Shown here: positions 43,051 to 53,516 of the stretch, one piece after another
Numbering within the stretch: the stretch's first letter is position 1
Layout of the letters: every line of letters starts with the position of its first letter
Assembly: GCA_001584585.1 (NCBI GenBank)
Contig: LSYV01000002.1
Location: 5,112,921 to 5,176,920 of the forward strand
Reading direction: 5' to 3'
Source: Gonium pectorale
Lineage: Eukaryota > Chlorophyta > Chlorophyceae > Chlamydomonadales > Volvocaceae
DNA length: 64,000 nucleotides
Position numbers and translations under genes: made by a program
Notes under the pieces: model-generated
What the model was told of the DNA's origin: nothing
The model's database searches: none
Seen by the model: only the letters and a program-made list of their open reading frames with translations

Positions 43051-43968
43051 CTCCAGGGTCTGGGTGGAATGGGCGCCCGCGGCCCCGAACGTAGCAAGGC
43101 AGGAGGAGGCATGTTGGGTGACAGCAGGGTGCGTAGGTCGGTAGGCAGAGGGGCTGAGATGCCAGGCGCGCCATGGGAGATACCGGTAGCTGCACAATAG
43201 CGTAGGTGTGGCACAGCGGGCAGCGCAACACGTTGAGCCTGGATTATGCTCCTGCTACTGCCCAGACGTTGATAGCTTTACCGTACTTCGTCAGTACAAT
43301 GCAAGTAGTCGCAAAGTAGGCCTGAGAGTGCAACTCGACCAAGAACCTGTATGTATTTCTGTTCTTGTTTTGCAGCACGGTATTACCTGGTGCTGCTGCC
43401 CTTTTTGGACACGCTTGTCTGTTGTTTGTTGGGACGTGCGGCGTGTTTAGAATGCAGCTAGCAGGCGGCACTAGACCCACAAGTACATTTGTCTTGTGAA
43501 GCTAGGCATGCGGTATTCGCCAGGGCATGAGATGCCCCTGTAGGCCGACGCAGTCGGTTAGGGCGGGAGTGGAAGCCTCTCCAGTCGGTTACAGAGGACC
43601 CGAAGATGGAGGCTTGCGTGCAGTCCTGCTGCATGGCCTCCACTATGTCTGTAAAAAAGCTTCATTCCGAACATGAATAGTCGCCTCTCTGACGCTCCGT
43701 GAAAAGGCACCGGCAGCTGTACGGCAGGACGCATAACACAACGACCCCTCCGCCACAATTGCGGCGACCTTAAGGCCAGGCATCTGATGGGAACAGCGGC
43801 ATCCCGGCCGACACTCCTTCCCCCTCAGTAACTCTTCCTGTCAAAGGGCCGAGGGCACAGCTCCCGCGTCCCGCACAACACGTACGGCTAGCGTAGCGAG
43901 CGACTTGCCCAGCCCCCTCGCGGTTGAATAAAATCACCCTTATGCACATCCGCTATTGTCCTCGCAGT
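43051..43968. other. Convergent intergenic region (3' ends of CHD1 and UFD1-UBX genes)
   Basis: The CHD gene ends at 43050 and the UFD1-UBX gene reads in from the right and ends at 43969. The sequence is less GC-rich and has no splice-bounded exon. It should hold both 3' UTRs. Confidence 0.55.
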
Positions 43969-46132
43969 TTACGGCAGCGGCTGCGGCGCCGCCGGCATAC
44001 CATGGGACCCGCCGTCCACCTGCATGGGCGCAGGGTCGTCGGCAGCTGCCGGCGGCTGCAGCGCCTCCAGCAGGAACGCCTCCATTCCGCCGCCCAGGCC
44101 CGCCTCCGCAAGAGTGCGCCCCGATGACGCCGTCGCTGGTGCAATTATCCGCCGGGGGTACCTGGTGACCAGTTGGTAGCTGCCCCGTTCCCATCCCCCG
44201 GCTCCACGGCTGTCGACGAAGTCAAAGAGCACCTGCACGGGCGCCTCCAGCAAGAAGCGTCGCGTTACGCGAGCGCCATCCGGAAGCGAGAATGCCGCCG
44301 TGACGACGGCGGGCTGGGCCTCGCCCGACGCGGGCTCTGGCGGCAGCGATGCTGCTAGACGCTCGCGCAGCGCTTCCCGCTGCGCAGCCTCTGCTGCGGC
44401 CGCTGCCGCTGCTGCCGCCTCGCGGCGGGCCGCCTCAGCCGCCTCGGCCGCCTCTCGCTCCGCCCGCTCCGCCGCCAGCTGCTCCAGGCGCGCCTGCTGC
44501 CGCCGCTGCTCCTCCTCCCACCGCGCCAGGTACTCCTCCGCCTCCAGCGACGGCACCACATCCGCCTCGATGTCCACATCTAGCACGCTGACAGCGGAGG
44601 CAGGCCGCAGCTCCTGAACCTGCGGGAGGCAGCGGGGTATGCAGAGGGACCAACGGCTTGCGTGCGGCACCAACAACATGGTCAGGCATGGCGCTCCCGT
44701 GTTGTCAATCGTGAGTTTTCGGGCTCCGCAATGCCATGACCGCAGTCGCAGGTAAGAGGCCGCCCTGGCTGTACCGAATAATCGCACTACGGACACGCTG
44801 TGGGTCAACCGTAGCTATCTTGGCAAGAATCCATCCATCTCCCGGCTTGTATCTCAAACGAGGCCAGCCAGCTGCGTACCCGCAGCGGCCACTCCCGCTC
44901 GCCAGCATTGACGGTGATCCAGTCGCCTTCGCTCAGCGTGCTGTGCCCCATGAGCTCCGCCTCCAGGGCCTCGCGCAGCTGCTCGCCCATCGCCTCGTGA
45001 AAGCCGTGACACATGGGCTGCAACCGCACGTAACTGCCCTTGTCAAGCAACCGGTACGACACGACCACGGTGCCATGTGGCTGCGCGTCCAGGCTGCCGT
45101 ACAGGCTCTGTATGACTTTTCGTGGCAACAGGACGGTGCCCTCCGGGGCGCTAAACTCCAGCACGCCAGCGTGGGTCCGCCCTGAGCCGGCGGCAGGGCC
45201 CGGGCCCGCGTCCGGCGAGGCGCTGCGAACGCGCGCCGGCTCGCCGGGGCCTACTGCCGTGCCGACCCTGCCGCTGGCGGAAGGCAGCGCCACCTCAAAC
45301 AGCATGGCGCCATTCTTGCTGGCGTCTTGCGCCAGCAGCGAGGACCCCGCCGAGGGCGGAAGGATGAGCTATGAGGCCGCAGAAGGGTTGGAGCGGACGC
45401 ATGAGTCAAATGACACGAGGTCCTGAGATCATGAAGCGCAGGAGGCCACAGCTAGCTGAAGGGCTGTAACCCAGTGGGGTATAATTGCCGGAAGGCCTGG
45501 TTCCGTGTTGTGCCCCGCCGGGCGTACCTTGTCTTTGCTGCGCCTGACGCCCTTCGCCTGCACCGCTGCCTCATCGGCGGGCAGCGCCTGGAGCTCCACC
45601 CGCAGGAATACGCCCTTGTTCCGCTCACGCTGATCGAATTCTGCCTCGCGCTCCTGCATGCAGGATGCAAGGCATAAGCTCCCGCTCCCGCGCCCAGCCC
45701 AACCCGTTCACCTTGCAGTGCCCGACATCGTACCTCCATAACTCAACAGCCCGTTGCACCCCTACCCCACCCCCACCCCAAGCAAAAACCCTCTTCATTT
45801 GCAAGTGGACATGAGCAGACCCCGATGCGGCCGTGATTCCCCGCCCAGGTTGGCCAGAGAGTCGTGCCACCATAGCAAACCCTGAATCGCCCCCCACCCA
45901 ACATGACATCCCTAGCTCGGTCTTTCCGACCCAACCCCCTTCTCACCCGCTCCTCCGCGAGCCTCTGCTCCTCTCGCTTCTTACGTGCCTCCTCCTCGCG
46001 CTGTTCCTCACGTTGTCTCTGTCGCTCCGCAAGAAGCCGCTCCTTCTCAAGACGTTGTTTCTCCTTGTCTGCCCTCGCTTTTTGCTCCGCTAGCAGCCTA
46101 TTTGCCCTGGCACTGAGCTCATGGCTGAACAT
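43969..46132 (-). CDS. UFD1-domain protein with coiled coils and a C-terminal UBX domain
   Basis: Four minus-strand exons, 46132-45947, 45653-45528, 45368-44880 and 44619-43969, give 483 aa. Residues ~1-65 are a charged coiled coil (MFSHELSARANRLLAEQKAR, then KEKQRLEKERLLAERQR). Exon 2 holds FDQRERNKGVFLRVELQALP and exon 3 starts with LILPPSAGSSLL. The UFD1 barrel includes HAGVLEFSAPEGTVLLPRKV, LLDKGSYVRLQPMCHGF and LSEGDWITVN. The join WPLRVQELRPASAVSVLDVDIE matches plant UFD1-family proteins such as PRLI-interacting factor K. Exon 4 continues with a second coiled coil and an Ala/Glu-rich helix. A UBX-like fold follows (FSLPDGARVTRRFLLEAPVQ, LFDFVDSRGAGGWERGSYQL, TRYPRRIIAPATASSGRTLA). UFD1 and UBX domains both serve p97/CDC48 complexes, so a role as a p97 adaptor is inferred. 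The zinc-finger tail of the plant relative is replaced by UBX here. Confidence 0.85.
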
Positions 46133-46599
46133 TTCTTGCGAGGCAGTAGCTTCAATGCTGTCTGAGCCAGGAGAACGACAAGGTCCACGTTTGTTGATTG
46201 CACAAGCTATATACTGTATTGGAGAGTGTGTTGACAATCCTGCACCGCTGGTAAGTCCGGTTCGGTTTTCGTCTTACGTTATCCAGGGTCCCAACGAACA
46301 ATCCAGGTCAAACAAGTGCATGAACGCTTGACCACGTGGGTCAATCCATTCGTTCAATATTGCCAGCGCGCAAGTAGGGCAAATCCTCAGGTGGCAGACA
46401 ACAGGTACCAGGGTGGGCTTAGGGCCTACCCATGAACCCCGCTCCAGCCCTACCTCCGGCCTCCACGGCCCCCTCTTTCCGTCGATACACTCTGCACCAT
46501 GTGTATGGGATGCTCAGCCCGTACCCATGGGTATGTGGGGACGAGCACGGGTGAAATCTGCCAACGCTGTCCCTTGGCCTAGCCATGCTCTCGCCCCGC
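46133..46599. other. Intergenic region between the UFD1-UBX and sulfotransferase-like genes
   Basis: Holds the presumed promoter of the UFD1-UBX gene and the 3' UTR of the sulfotransferase-like gene. The frame upstream of the chosen ATG at 46132 stays open for about 35 codons, so a longer N terminus is possible. Confidence 0.5.
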
Positions 46600-48397
46600 C
46601 TACCCGGCCTCCTTTACCGCAAAGTACCTCGCTCCCTGCACAAACCCAAGTAACTCCAGATCCTCTCGGTAGAACTCGCTCACGCCCCGCCAGCATGGTT
46701 CCCCGCACTCGTCGTATAGGGCCGCAAGGCGTTCCACGTCGGGCCGCGTACGCATGTAACGAGACACAGCTTTATCGCTTAGCGTCAAGGACGGCTTCCT
46801 TGACAAGCTGGTCCTGCCTAGCCGCTCTCCCACTAGCGCCGCGGCCTGGCGCACATCCTGCAGTGCATACTGCGCCTCAGATCTGCAGGGCGGCACGGGA
46901 GGGCACACAGCGGGTCACTAGTGTGCCAAAACGGGAAGTCCAACGCGGCGTCCTAATAAAGCATCAAATCAGCAAGTTGCTGTTGGCAGTCTGAACAATG
47001 TGCGGGACGGTCCGGTCCATGGCGGGCCTCGAATGCACGCACACAACACCGGAACTGACGCACCGACGCCATCAATTTCGCGCTTACGCTCGTCGTATGC
47101 GTTTCCCTATCAACACCGGAACTGACAGTCTGAAGGGAGGAGAGACATGGGCGACGGCGCGTCGCCAGGCTCACCTGATGAGGAAGTCCACTGCCCATTC
47201 ATGCTTCGTTGCGCTTGTTAGGCACGGCGCCAGTGGCTCTACCAGCGCCAAGTCGCGGATGGCGCCGGGCGTGGCTGCGGGCAGGGGTGTGATCGAGGCG
47301 GGCACGCAGAGGGACGTAAGGCCCAGTGCCCAGTGCCCGCAGAGCCAGAGCCAGGATTCCCAGACGGCAGGGCGAGACCACATGAGCCTACGAGGCGATG
47401 ACGTCTGCGCACACGGAGGCGGCGCCACCCCTCTGGCACCCATGTCCATTTCTCTCACGATGCAGGAAATATGCTACCTACAAGGCGGCGATCACGCCCC
47501 CGCGGTGGTAGAGCACCTACCACCGCGGTGGTTGACCGGACCCTGCCCTGCCCTCCTGCATTCCCTGGCCGCATTGCCCTCACCGCCCTCCTCAGCCGTG
47601 CTCGCCGCGTCCCTCTTCACATCGTTTGCGTCGTTGGCCGCTTTGCAACGGAACATCCCGCTCTGAATCACCAGAGAGACGGGGTCCTTCGTAAACGACT
47701 CGAACGTCAGCGGCCTGCACGCATCCGACCCCGACTGCCACGATGCGGTCATCCGCAGGTAGGCGCGCGCCGCGCTCGCGTACGGGTTTCCAGCCGTGGC
47801 AATGACAGTCGCGTTTGCCCACAAGGCCTGCAAGTGCCGGCAGGTAGGTTACAAAGACGGTTTTACGCGACGTGATGCGTGGGTAGAAATCGCGCGGTAC
47901 AGCGGTAGGCGGAGTGTAACAATGCACGATATAAGACGAAGGCAGCACAAAGGCAGACCCACCTCGACCCCGCCGGCACTGCCATTAGCAGCTGCCAACG
48001 GCTCGAAGCAAGCACTGCGCTTACGCCGCTTCTGTCCCACAGCGCCAGGGCACGTTCCCCCCAGCGCCTCCAGCAGCCATTGATCGGAGGCGTGGGCGAC
48101 TAGGACGCAGTTTGCCTCGCGGCTAAACCAGGCACGACAAGCCGTGGGTAGAGGGGTGCCCCGTTTTGCCCCCGCGTCCCCGTCCTCAAACACGTACACC
48201 GAGCGTGCTAGGAGCCACTCATGGAGCAGCGACACGTTGAAGTTGTGGTACAGGCGCTTTTCAGGGAGCGCGCCGTTCTTCAGCTGTTGGTTACCAAATG
48301 GCACTCGGGTGAGAAGCTCAGCGGTGTCAGTGGTATCAGCAAGCTGTGGGAATACGAATTGCGATAATACGAGGACAAATCCAACTACCGCTTGCAT
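46600..48397 (-). CDS. Sulfotransferase-like secretory-pathway protein
   Basis: Four minus-strand exons, 48397-47963, 47827-47621, 47404-47175 and 46882-46600, splice in phase to 384 aa. The N terminus MQAVVGFVLVLSQFVFPQLA is a likely signal peptide or anchor. The middle reads VYVFEDGDAGAKRGTPLP, then ALWANATVIATAGNPYASAA and RAYLRMTASW. The GNPYASAARAYLRM segment resembles the 3'-phosphate-binding RNPYxRxxSxY block of carbohydrate sulfotransferases. The C-terminal block (HEWAVDFLIRSEAQYALQDV, then VSRYMRTRPDVERLAALYDE, VSEFYREDLELLGF) resembles the VDFxxRxEnl...FYxxDfelfGY end of that superfamily. The 5'-phosphosulfate loop is not obvious, and the usual Arg of RNPY is replaced by Gly, so activity is uncertain. 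An alternative is an inactive or divergent glycan-modifying enzyme. Introns 2 and 3 contain a perfect hairpin and repeat B. Confidence 0.6.
47044..47126 (+). repeat. Dispersed repeat B, copy 2, flanked by 16-bp direct repeats (intronic)
   Basis: CAACACCGGAACTGAC occurs at 47044-47059 and again at 47111-47126, 67 bp apart. The interior 47064-47118 matches repeat B in CHD intron 20 (37225-37280, inverted). It lies in the intron between exons 47404-47175 and 46882-46600. Confidence 0.8.
47500..47528. repeat. Perfect inverted repeat, 12-bp arms with a 5-base loop (intronic)
   Basis: CCGCGGTGGTAG, loop AGCAC, CTACCACCGCGG. It is within the intron 47405-47620 of the sulfotransferase-like gene and would form a strong hairpin in RNA or cruciform DNA. 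Confidence 0.9.
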
Positions 48398-48615
48398 TGA
48401 TTCATGTCTACCTAATGTTGAAGTATACAGCGACGAGAGCCGTCAAGTTATCAGCAGCCACGCTTTGCGTCCGATAACCGCCGTGAGGCCCTCCGCACCG
48501 AGCAATGACGGCAAGCGTGTTATATCAATCGACACATATGGAATGATCTGATAATAATTTGATACAAAATTAGGGCTGTCGCATCCACGAGAGCTTCAGG
48601 TGCAGCTGCCTGGGC
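48398..48615. promoter_or_regulatory. Compact divergent promoter region
   Basis: Only 218 bp separate the start codons of the minus-strand sulfotransferase-like gene and the plus-strand gene at 48616. The interval is AT-richer than its surroundings (for example 48540-48575), fitting a shared bidirectional promoter. No specific element was assigned. Confidence 0.5.
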
Positions 48616-50717
48616 ATGGCCTCCAGCGCCTTCAGTAGGCGACAGCTGGCCTGCGGCAGTTTGAGCGCCGCTGGAGCGCCGGCCATACCCCCAGCTCTGG
48701 CGTGGAGCGCGGATGTTGCAGGCAGGCTGCGGCTATGTCCCCTTGGTGCTGCACTTGTGCGGCCCTGGACAGGCGGTCGGCGTGGCCAGCTCGAATATGG
48801 AGTGTTGTCACCAGCCAAGTCTGCCAGTCGCCAGGACCCTGCCCCCGCTGAGCGGTTCTTGCCGGACGGGGGCGAGGAGACGCGGTGGCAGGCTGCAGAG
48901 CGTCCCACGAGACTGCAGCAGAGCGCCTCGCGCCGCCTGATGGCCCGAAAGAACTACCAGTCCAGCAGGGGCATCGACCCGCATCCAGAAGCGAACAGCG
49001 ACAGCGACGAGGGTGAAGATCGCCGCCGTGGTGGCGGTGCTCGGGCGGTAGGGTCTGCGCCGCGGCTGCGGATGCGCACTGGCCCCGGGTCTGGCCCTGA
49101 GCTCAGCTACAGCCGGCGCGTGGCCCTGTTGCGCAAGCCCGCGCTGACGGCAGCGGACAAGCTGTCGGTGGCGCCGGAGGAGCGGGCCCGCATCTTCCGC
49201 GAGCTGCGAAGGGGTGCGCATGGGCTCGTTTCTGATCCCGTAAAGCGGGTTGGCCAGTTGGGCCGCTAGTGCATCGCGTTCAGGGCAGTATCGGCTCTGA
49301 TGCGCCTACAGGGGACAGGGAATGAGCGCGGCCAATCACCTGGAGGTGTTTGGATGACCTGATGTATGAGCCACGCATTCACCTTAATCTGTCCCTTGCA
49401 ATGCAGCCCGCCCATGGCCGCCGGGCCAACCACCGTCGGCCCTTCCTGGTGGCCGATCTTCCAAACAGCCCCACCTGCTCCGTGTGTTTGTGTACGGCAT
49501 TGATGACGTACGGCTGTACAAGGCGCTCGAGGGTGCTGGCCTGCTGGGGCGGGTGGTTCTGGTGGGCAGCGTGGCGGCTGGGGACGCGGTGCTGGCATCC
49601 CGGACCAAGCGAACCGGCAAGGCGGTGGAGCTGAAGGAGGTGGGGGCCTCCGGCTGCGTGTGGGCGTGAATTGCGTCGAACGCTGCTCCTGGTGTGATTG
49701 GCCCCTTGTGCGAGATTGGCGTCGTAGGCCGCCGTGGCGGTGATTTGCAGTGCTCAGCGTTGCAATGGCCTCTGCGCACTTGGCCCAGTGCTCTCAACAC
49801 GCTTGTTCAATGCCCCTGTAACGAAGCAATGGCCTGTCCGTAGTGTCCGAGGCGCGCTGCCCCTGTGTTGATACCCTCACATCGTCGACAACAAGCTGCG
49901 CGACCCACCGGCCATGACTCGCTGCCGGGCTCACCCCCTACCCGCCGCCCACCAGGTGTCCAACGCCGCCCGTAACGCTGGCAAACCGTTCATAGAGCTG
50001 CCCGCTCTGTCGCCAGTCCGGGTCGCGGAGGCGGTGGAGCAGCTGACGGGGTGGCTCGTGCCGCAGCACCTGCGGGCCCGGCCGACGCCGCCCGTGAGCT
50101 TCCTGCCACCCCTCGAGCAGGACGGCGCCAGTCAGGAGGCGCTCGCAACCCTGACGGGGGGCCTGGTGGGTGGCGTGTGGCGGAGGTCGTCAGGCTCCGT
50201 GCACTCAGCAAATGTCGGAGAGGCTGCTGCTGGTGGGATTTCGGTTGTCGGAGCCACTACTGCTGGGCAACATGCCCGGATAAGTGGTTTGTCACCTTGC
50301 TTTCCCATGACCAAAATAACCTCTAGTCCTTGGCGCGCAGGCCACGCCGGCCAGCGGTAGTGCCGATGTAGACGGCCGCCGTGGCTGCTGCTTTACTTGG
50401 CTGCCCTGGGCCGGCCCGCAGAACACTGAAGTGCGGACCGCCGTGTGCCCCGTGTGCACCCGCAGCCGCTGCACGCCTACATCGCCGCGCGCGCAGCGTA
50501 TCACCCGCCCGAGGAAGTGCTTCGGGAAATGGACCGCACGGACATGTACGACAACCGGGAGCGGCTGCTCTCCCGAAACCCACAGGAGCGAGAGGCGCGC
50601 CGCGCGCAGCCGCTAGTGCGCCCCTACATGGAGCGCAGCAGGATCACGCGCCAGCGGATGCTGGCGCAGCAGCGGCAGCGGCAGGCCGAGTCCTCGCTTG
50701 AGGAGGTGCCTTGGTGA
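48616..50717 (+). CDS. Unrecognised 418-aa protein, possibly organelle-targeted
   Basis: Four exons, 48616-49239, 49469-49639, 49956-50165 and 50466-50717, join in phase 0 at every junction. The N terminus MASSAFSRRQLACGSLSAAG is rich in Ser, Ala and Arg and could be an organelle transit peptide. It is followed by an acidic/basic linker (EANSDSDEGEDRRRGG). The middle has a hydrophobic, Rossmann-like pattern: HLLRVFVYGIDDVRLYKALE, then GLLGRVVLVGSVAAGDAVLA, then VSNAARNAGKPFIELPALSP. The C-terminal exon is helical and charged (HPPEEVLREMDRTDMYDNRE, then YMERSRITRQRMLAQQRQRQ, ending SSLEEVPW*). The donor of exon 1 (GTAAAG after SDP) was chosen because it alone keeps phase. An internal Met (MARKNYQ...) could be the real start. 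No family assigned. Confidence 0.6.
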
Positions 50718-51334
50718 CTGCCCGCCCCCCGCTGGGCGCCGGCTCTGACCCATGCCCGCTGCGCTGGGTATGGTCGGTGTAGCTGAGCGCCTGGCAGCCC
50801 ACGTGCTGTCGCAGCTGGTCTTAGCTGTGGTGGCAAGGCCCGTGCCAAAATGGTTACGTCTTGACCTACGCCCTAGTGGCACGATCCTGCTACATCTCTT
50901 CTCGAGGCGATGGCCTTGGCAGCAAGCACATGGCTGCCGCTGAGTGCCATCCGAAGGACTGGATTGCGGTGAGTTTTTTTGGTGCTTTGAACCAGTGGCG
51001 ATGCAGAAGGCATGGCCATTCCCTCCATGCCAGTGCCCTGGGCTGAACGCCCGTGCTGGGTGCTCTGATGCGCAGAGGTGCAGGTGCATGCATGCTACCC
51101 AAGTGGTGGACAGGTCGTCGACCACAAAGCTTACACGACACACATTTGGCCCGCCACCGCTGATCGGTAAGTGGAAGGGCAGCGTGGTGCTCAGAGCCCA
51201 GTCGGGCGGGCGGGGTCTCCGCTTGTCCCGTTGAGCTGCGCTGCCAGCCGGCCTCCGTGTACCGGCACGGGTACCGGCCCCCAGTGCTCAACGGCAGCGT
51301 CGTCGTTCCGCGCTCCGTGCGCCTTCTTGGTTGC
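50718..51334. other. Convergent intergenic region, no gene recognised
   Basis: Lies between the ends of a plus-strand gene (50717) and a minus-strand gene (51335). A plus-strand ATG frame at 50911 with a good GTGAGT donor at 50972 was considered but could not be linked to a consistent gene. Confidence 0.4.
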
Positions 51335-52338
51335 TCAGTGGCGTTCCTTCCGCTTCTGTGCACGCGGCAGGGCAGCGAGCGACGGGGGCCGGAGCAAGCG
51401 CGCCAGGTGTCAGACATACGGGTGCTTCGCGAAGCATCATACGATGACAGGGCAGCCCGGTGAAGCCACCCTGGGCGGAAGGGCCCGGCCGTGAGCAGGC
51501 TGTGAATTACCCTGGCGCTGTGCTCGGACAGAGCTGTTTCGTGCACTATTTTGCTTCCCACACGCGCTGCCTCTGCCCCGAAGGATGACTGTGTGCTCAT
51601 CGCCACAGTCCACGGTCCGGAATATCCCTATGTTGTCTCAGATAGCACTTACCCACATGAATTTGGGCTCCTCGCACTTTGGTGGTACGGGCATGGTGGA
51701 GCAGTACGGCACGTACCTACGGGCGAAATGGGACAAGGTTGGGACCGGAACGGCCGTTGGCTGTTAGGTAGAGGGTTTTCGGACGTGGCGGGGTCACTGT
51801 TTCCGGACGGTCCGTAGCAAGATGCGCGATGCGGGACAACGAGTCCGCAAACGTTGCGGCACGTCCTTATGTATTATGTCACGTGTTGCAGGGGTGCAGC
51901 AACAGCATCAGCAGCGCACTGGGTCCCAGCGTCACTTACTCGAGGTGGTTGTAAGCCGCGTCGTTCAGCTGCTTCCGTATGTGGTACTCCCACGCGTTGC
52001 TCGGCACCTTCGCGTTAGCCTGCGCAGGGCCGTGCGCATGCCGCGCGGTCAGACTACCAGCAATGCAGGGGGCAGAATCGTTCAGTTGCCTGGATTGGAT
52101 GCTGCCAATGTGGTTTGGCTGGCATGCCGGGTGGCGGATCCGTCGTGCCGAGAGCTACCGGTATACGCGGACGCGGCATGCGAGCCGACGAAGGGCCCGC
52201 AATGGCTGAACAGACCGTGACCTGTATGCCAAATACATTGCTCCGGAAAGTCTACACCCGCACCGCGCTTTCCCAGATGCTGGGCCCGAAGGCCTCCTCC
52301 AGCGCCTCGGCAGCTGCCTGGTCCTTCGGCTGTGACAT
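51335..52338 (-). CDS. Small 79-aa cysteine-containing protein in four tiny exons
   Basis: Minus-strand exons 52338-52264, 52019-51940, 51716-51653 and 51355-51335 (the last only 21 nt) join in phase to 80 codons including the stop. Splice sites are strong: GTAAGT donors after exons 2 and 3, GTGCGG after exon 1, and CAG or TAG acceptors throughout. The protein begins MSQPKDQAAAEALEEAFGPS and passes through VPSNAWEYHIRKQLNDAAYN. It then reads HLEYVPYCSTMPVPPKCEEP and ends KFMWKRKERH*. Two Cys are eight residues apart. The size, the basic end and the lack of a signal peptide would suit a small subunit of a mitochondrial or other complex, but this is a guess and no family was recognised. Codon choice is strongly G/C-ending, supporting real coding. 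Open frames on the opposite strand here are judged shadows. Confidence 0.65.
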
Positions 52339-53516
52339 GCTGAGACGGTTCTGCAACTAGCTATGAAAGCACAGCCTTGTCTTAGGAGGGTAGGCGACAG
52401 TGTCCGGCGCGTTAGCAAACCGCGGGCAATAGATTGGACTCCCCGCAAGAAGGAACGGACCGATGTGGGGCTGTGGATCGGCCCAAGAAGCCTGACAGTT
52501 GCGATTCAGTCCCAAGCAACAGCGTGCCGCGTTTATTCCTGTCGAGTCTGCTGCACAATGTGAGAAGGATAAATTGTTGAACTGGACCAGCAGCAGCATC
52601 AACGTGTTGGCATGCTCAATTCGAGGCTCTCACGTAGTCCGAGGTCGGTCCCTTCCTTGGCTTGAAATTCCAAAACTAAGTCCTTGATTCTTAGTGCAGT
52701 GTATGTCTGCGCGGACATTGTTTGCATGTGGCGGCCGTTGCGAGCGCTGGTCACAGGGTCTCACAGGGGGCCACAGGACGTTTGACCCACGGGTCGCTTA
52801 CAAGCACACCAAGTGGAACGGGAAAAAGAAGCCGATGGGCAGTTGGGCTCTAATCTCGGTACTTGCTACGCAATCCGCTCACTGCCCTGGTCAATGCCAG
52901 CCATCTCCAGGCCCTTCCCTCAGGCGCAAAGCAACCGTCAAGTACGACGTACAAAGGACCTAGTAACACGGTGGTTTTTCTGGCTCCTACCAGCCACGAG
53001 ACCCCTCTTATTGCAGTATACCTAGCGGCTTGGTGAACACGCCAACACCGCCAGAGTGCTCCCTGCCGCCGCATGTGCATGCCCGACATTGCGCAGGGAG
53101 CGCCCTGTCGGCTACAAGAATTCGTGGTCCTACTATGCACGAGTTACGCTCGCGCAAGGATAATGCGCTACGATGTAAAACCACACGCTTAGGGGCCTAT
53201 CAATAAAGGACGTTGGTACGGCCGGAAAGCCGTCAGCACGAGGCAAGTCCCCTAGCAGGGCACCAACCCTTCGGGTCACAGACCCTGCCCGTCCTCTCTT
53301 GCTTGCAAGTTAGCACTCGTTAGTTTTGGTATCGCGCCACCCCGTCTCCCACCGCCCGTTCGCCCTCCGGTCACTGTCATCCACTGTCGCGTCGCTGCGG
53401 AGTGATTACCGCCGCGCTAGCGCCCACAATAACATCAGCCTACCCCCTTCAACATACGAGCCATTACCGCCCTGTCTGATTAGCTCCTCAGCACGTCAGC
53501 AGTGTCAGTCTCGCGA
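52339..53516. other. Intergenic region upstream of the 79-aa gene
   Basis: Contains the presumed promoter of the small minus-strand gene and the 3' flank of the F-box gene. A minus-strand ATG frame at 52718 (MSAQTYTALRIKDLVLEFQA) ends at a GTGAGA donor and looks protein-like, but no phase-compatible next exon at a reasonable distance was found. Confidence 0.4.

Noticed and set aside
47500..47528. Hairpin as a transcription terminator
   Set aside because: It lies within an intron of a eukaryotic protein-coding gene, where intrinsic bacterial-type termination does not apply.
51248..52219. A plus-strand gene with exons reading VYRHGYRPPVLNGSVVV..., LTHMNLGSSHFGGTGMVEQY and RMPRGQTTSNAGGRIVQLPG
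   Set aside because: It can be chained in phase in part, but it lies antisense to the minus-strand 79-aa gene, whose splice sites, phases and codon bias are all stronger.
52634..52718. Minus-strand first-exon candidate MSAQTYTALRIKDLVLEFQA with a GTGAGA donor
   Set aside because: No next exon in the matching phase at a normal intron distance; joining it to the 79-aa gene breaks frame. Kept only as a remark.
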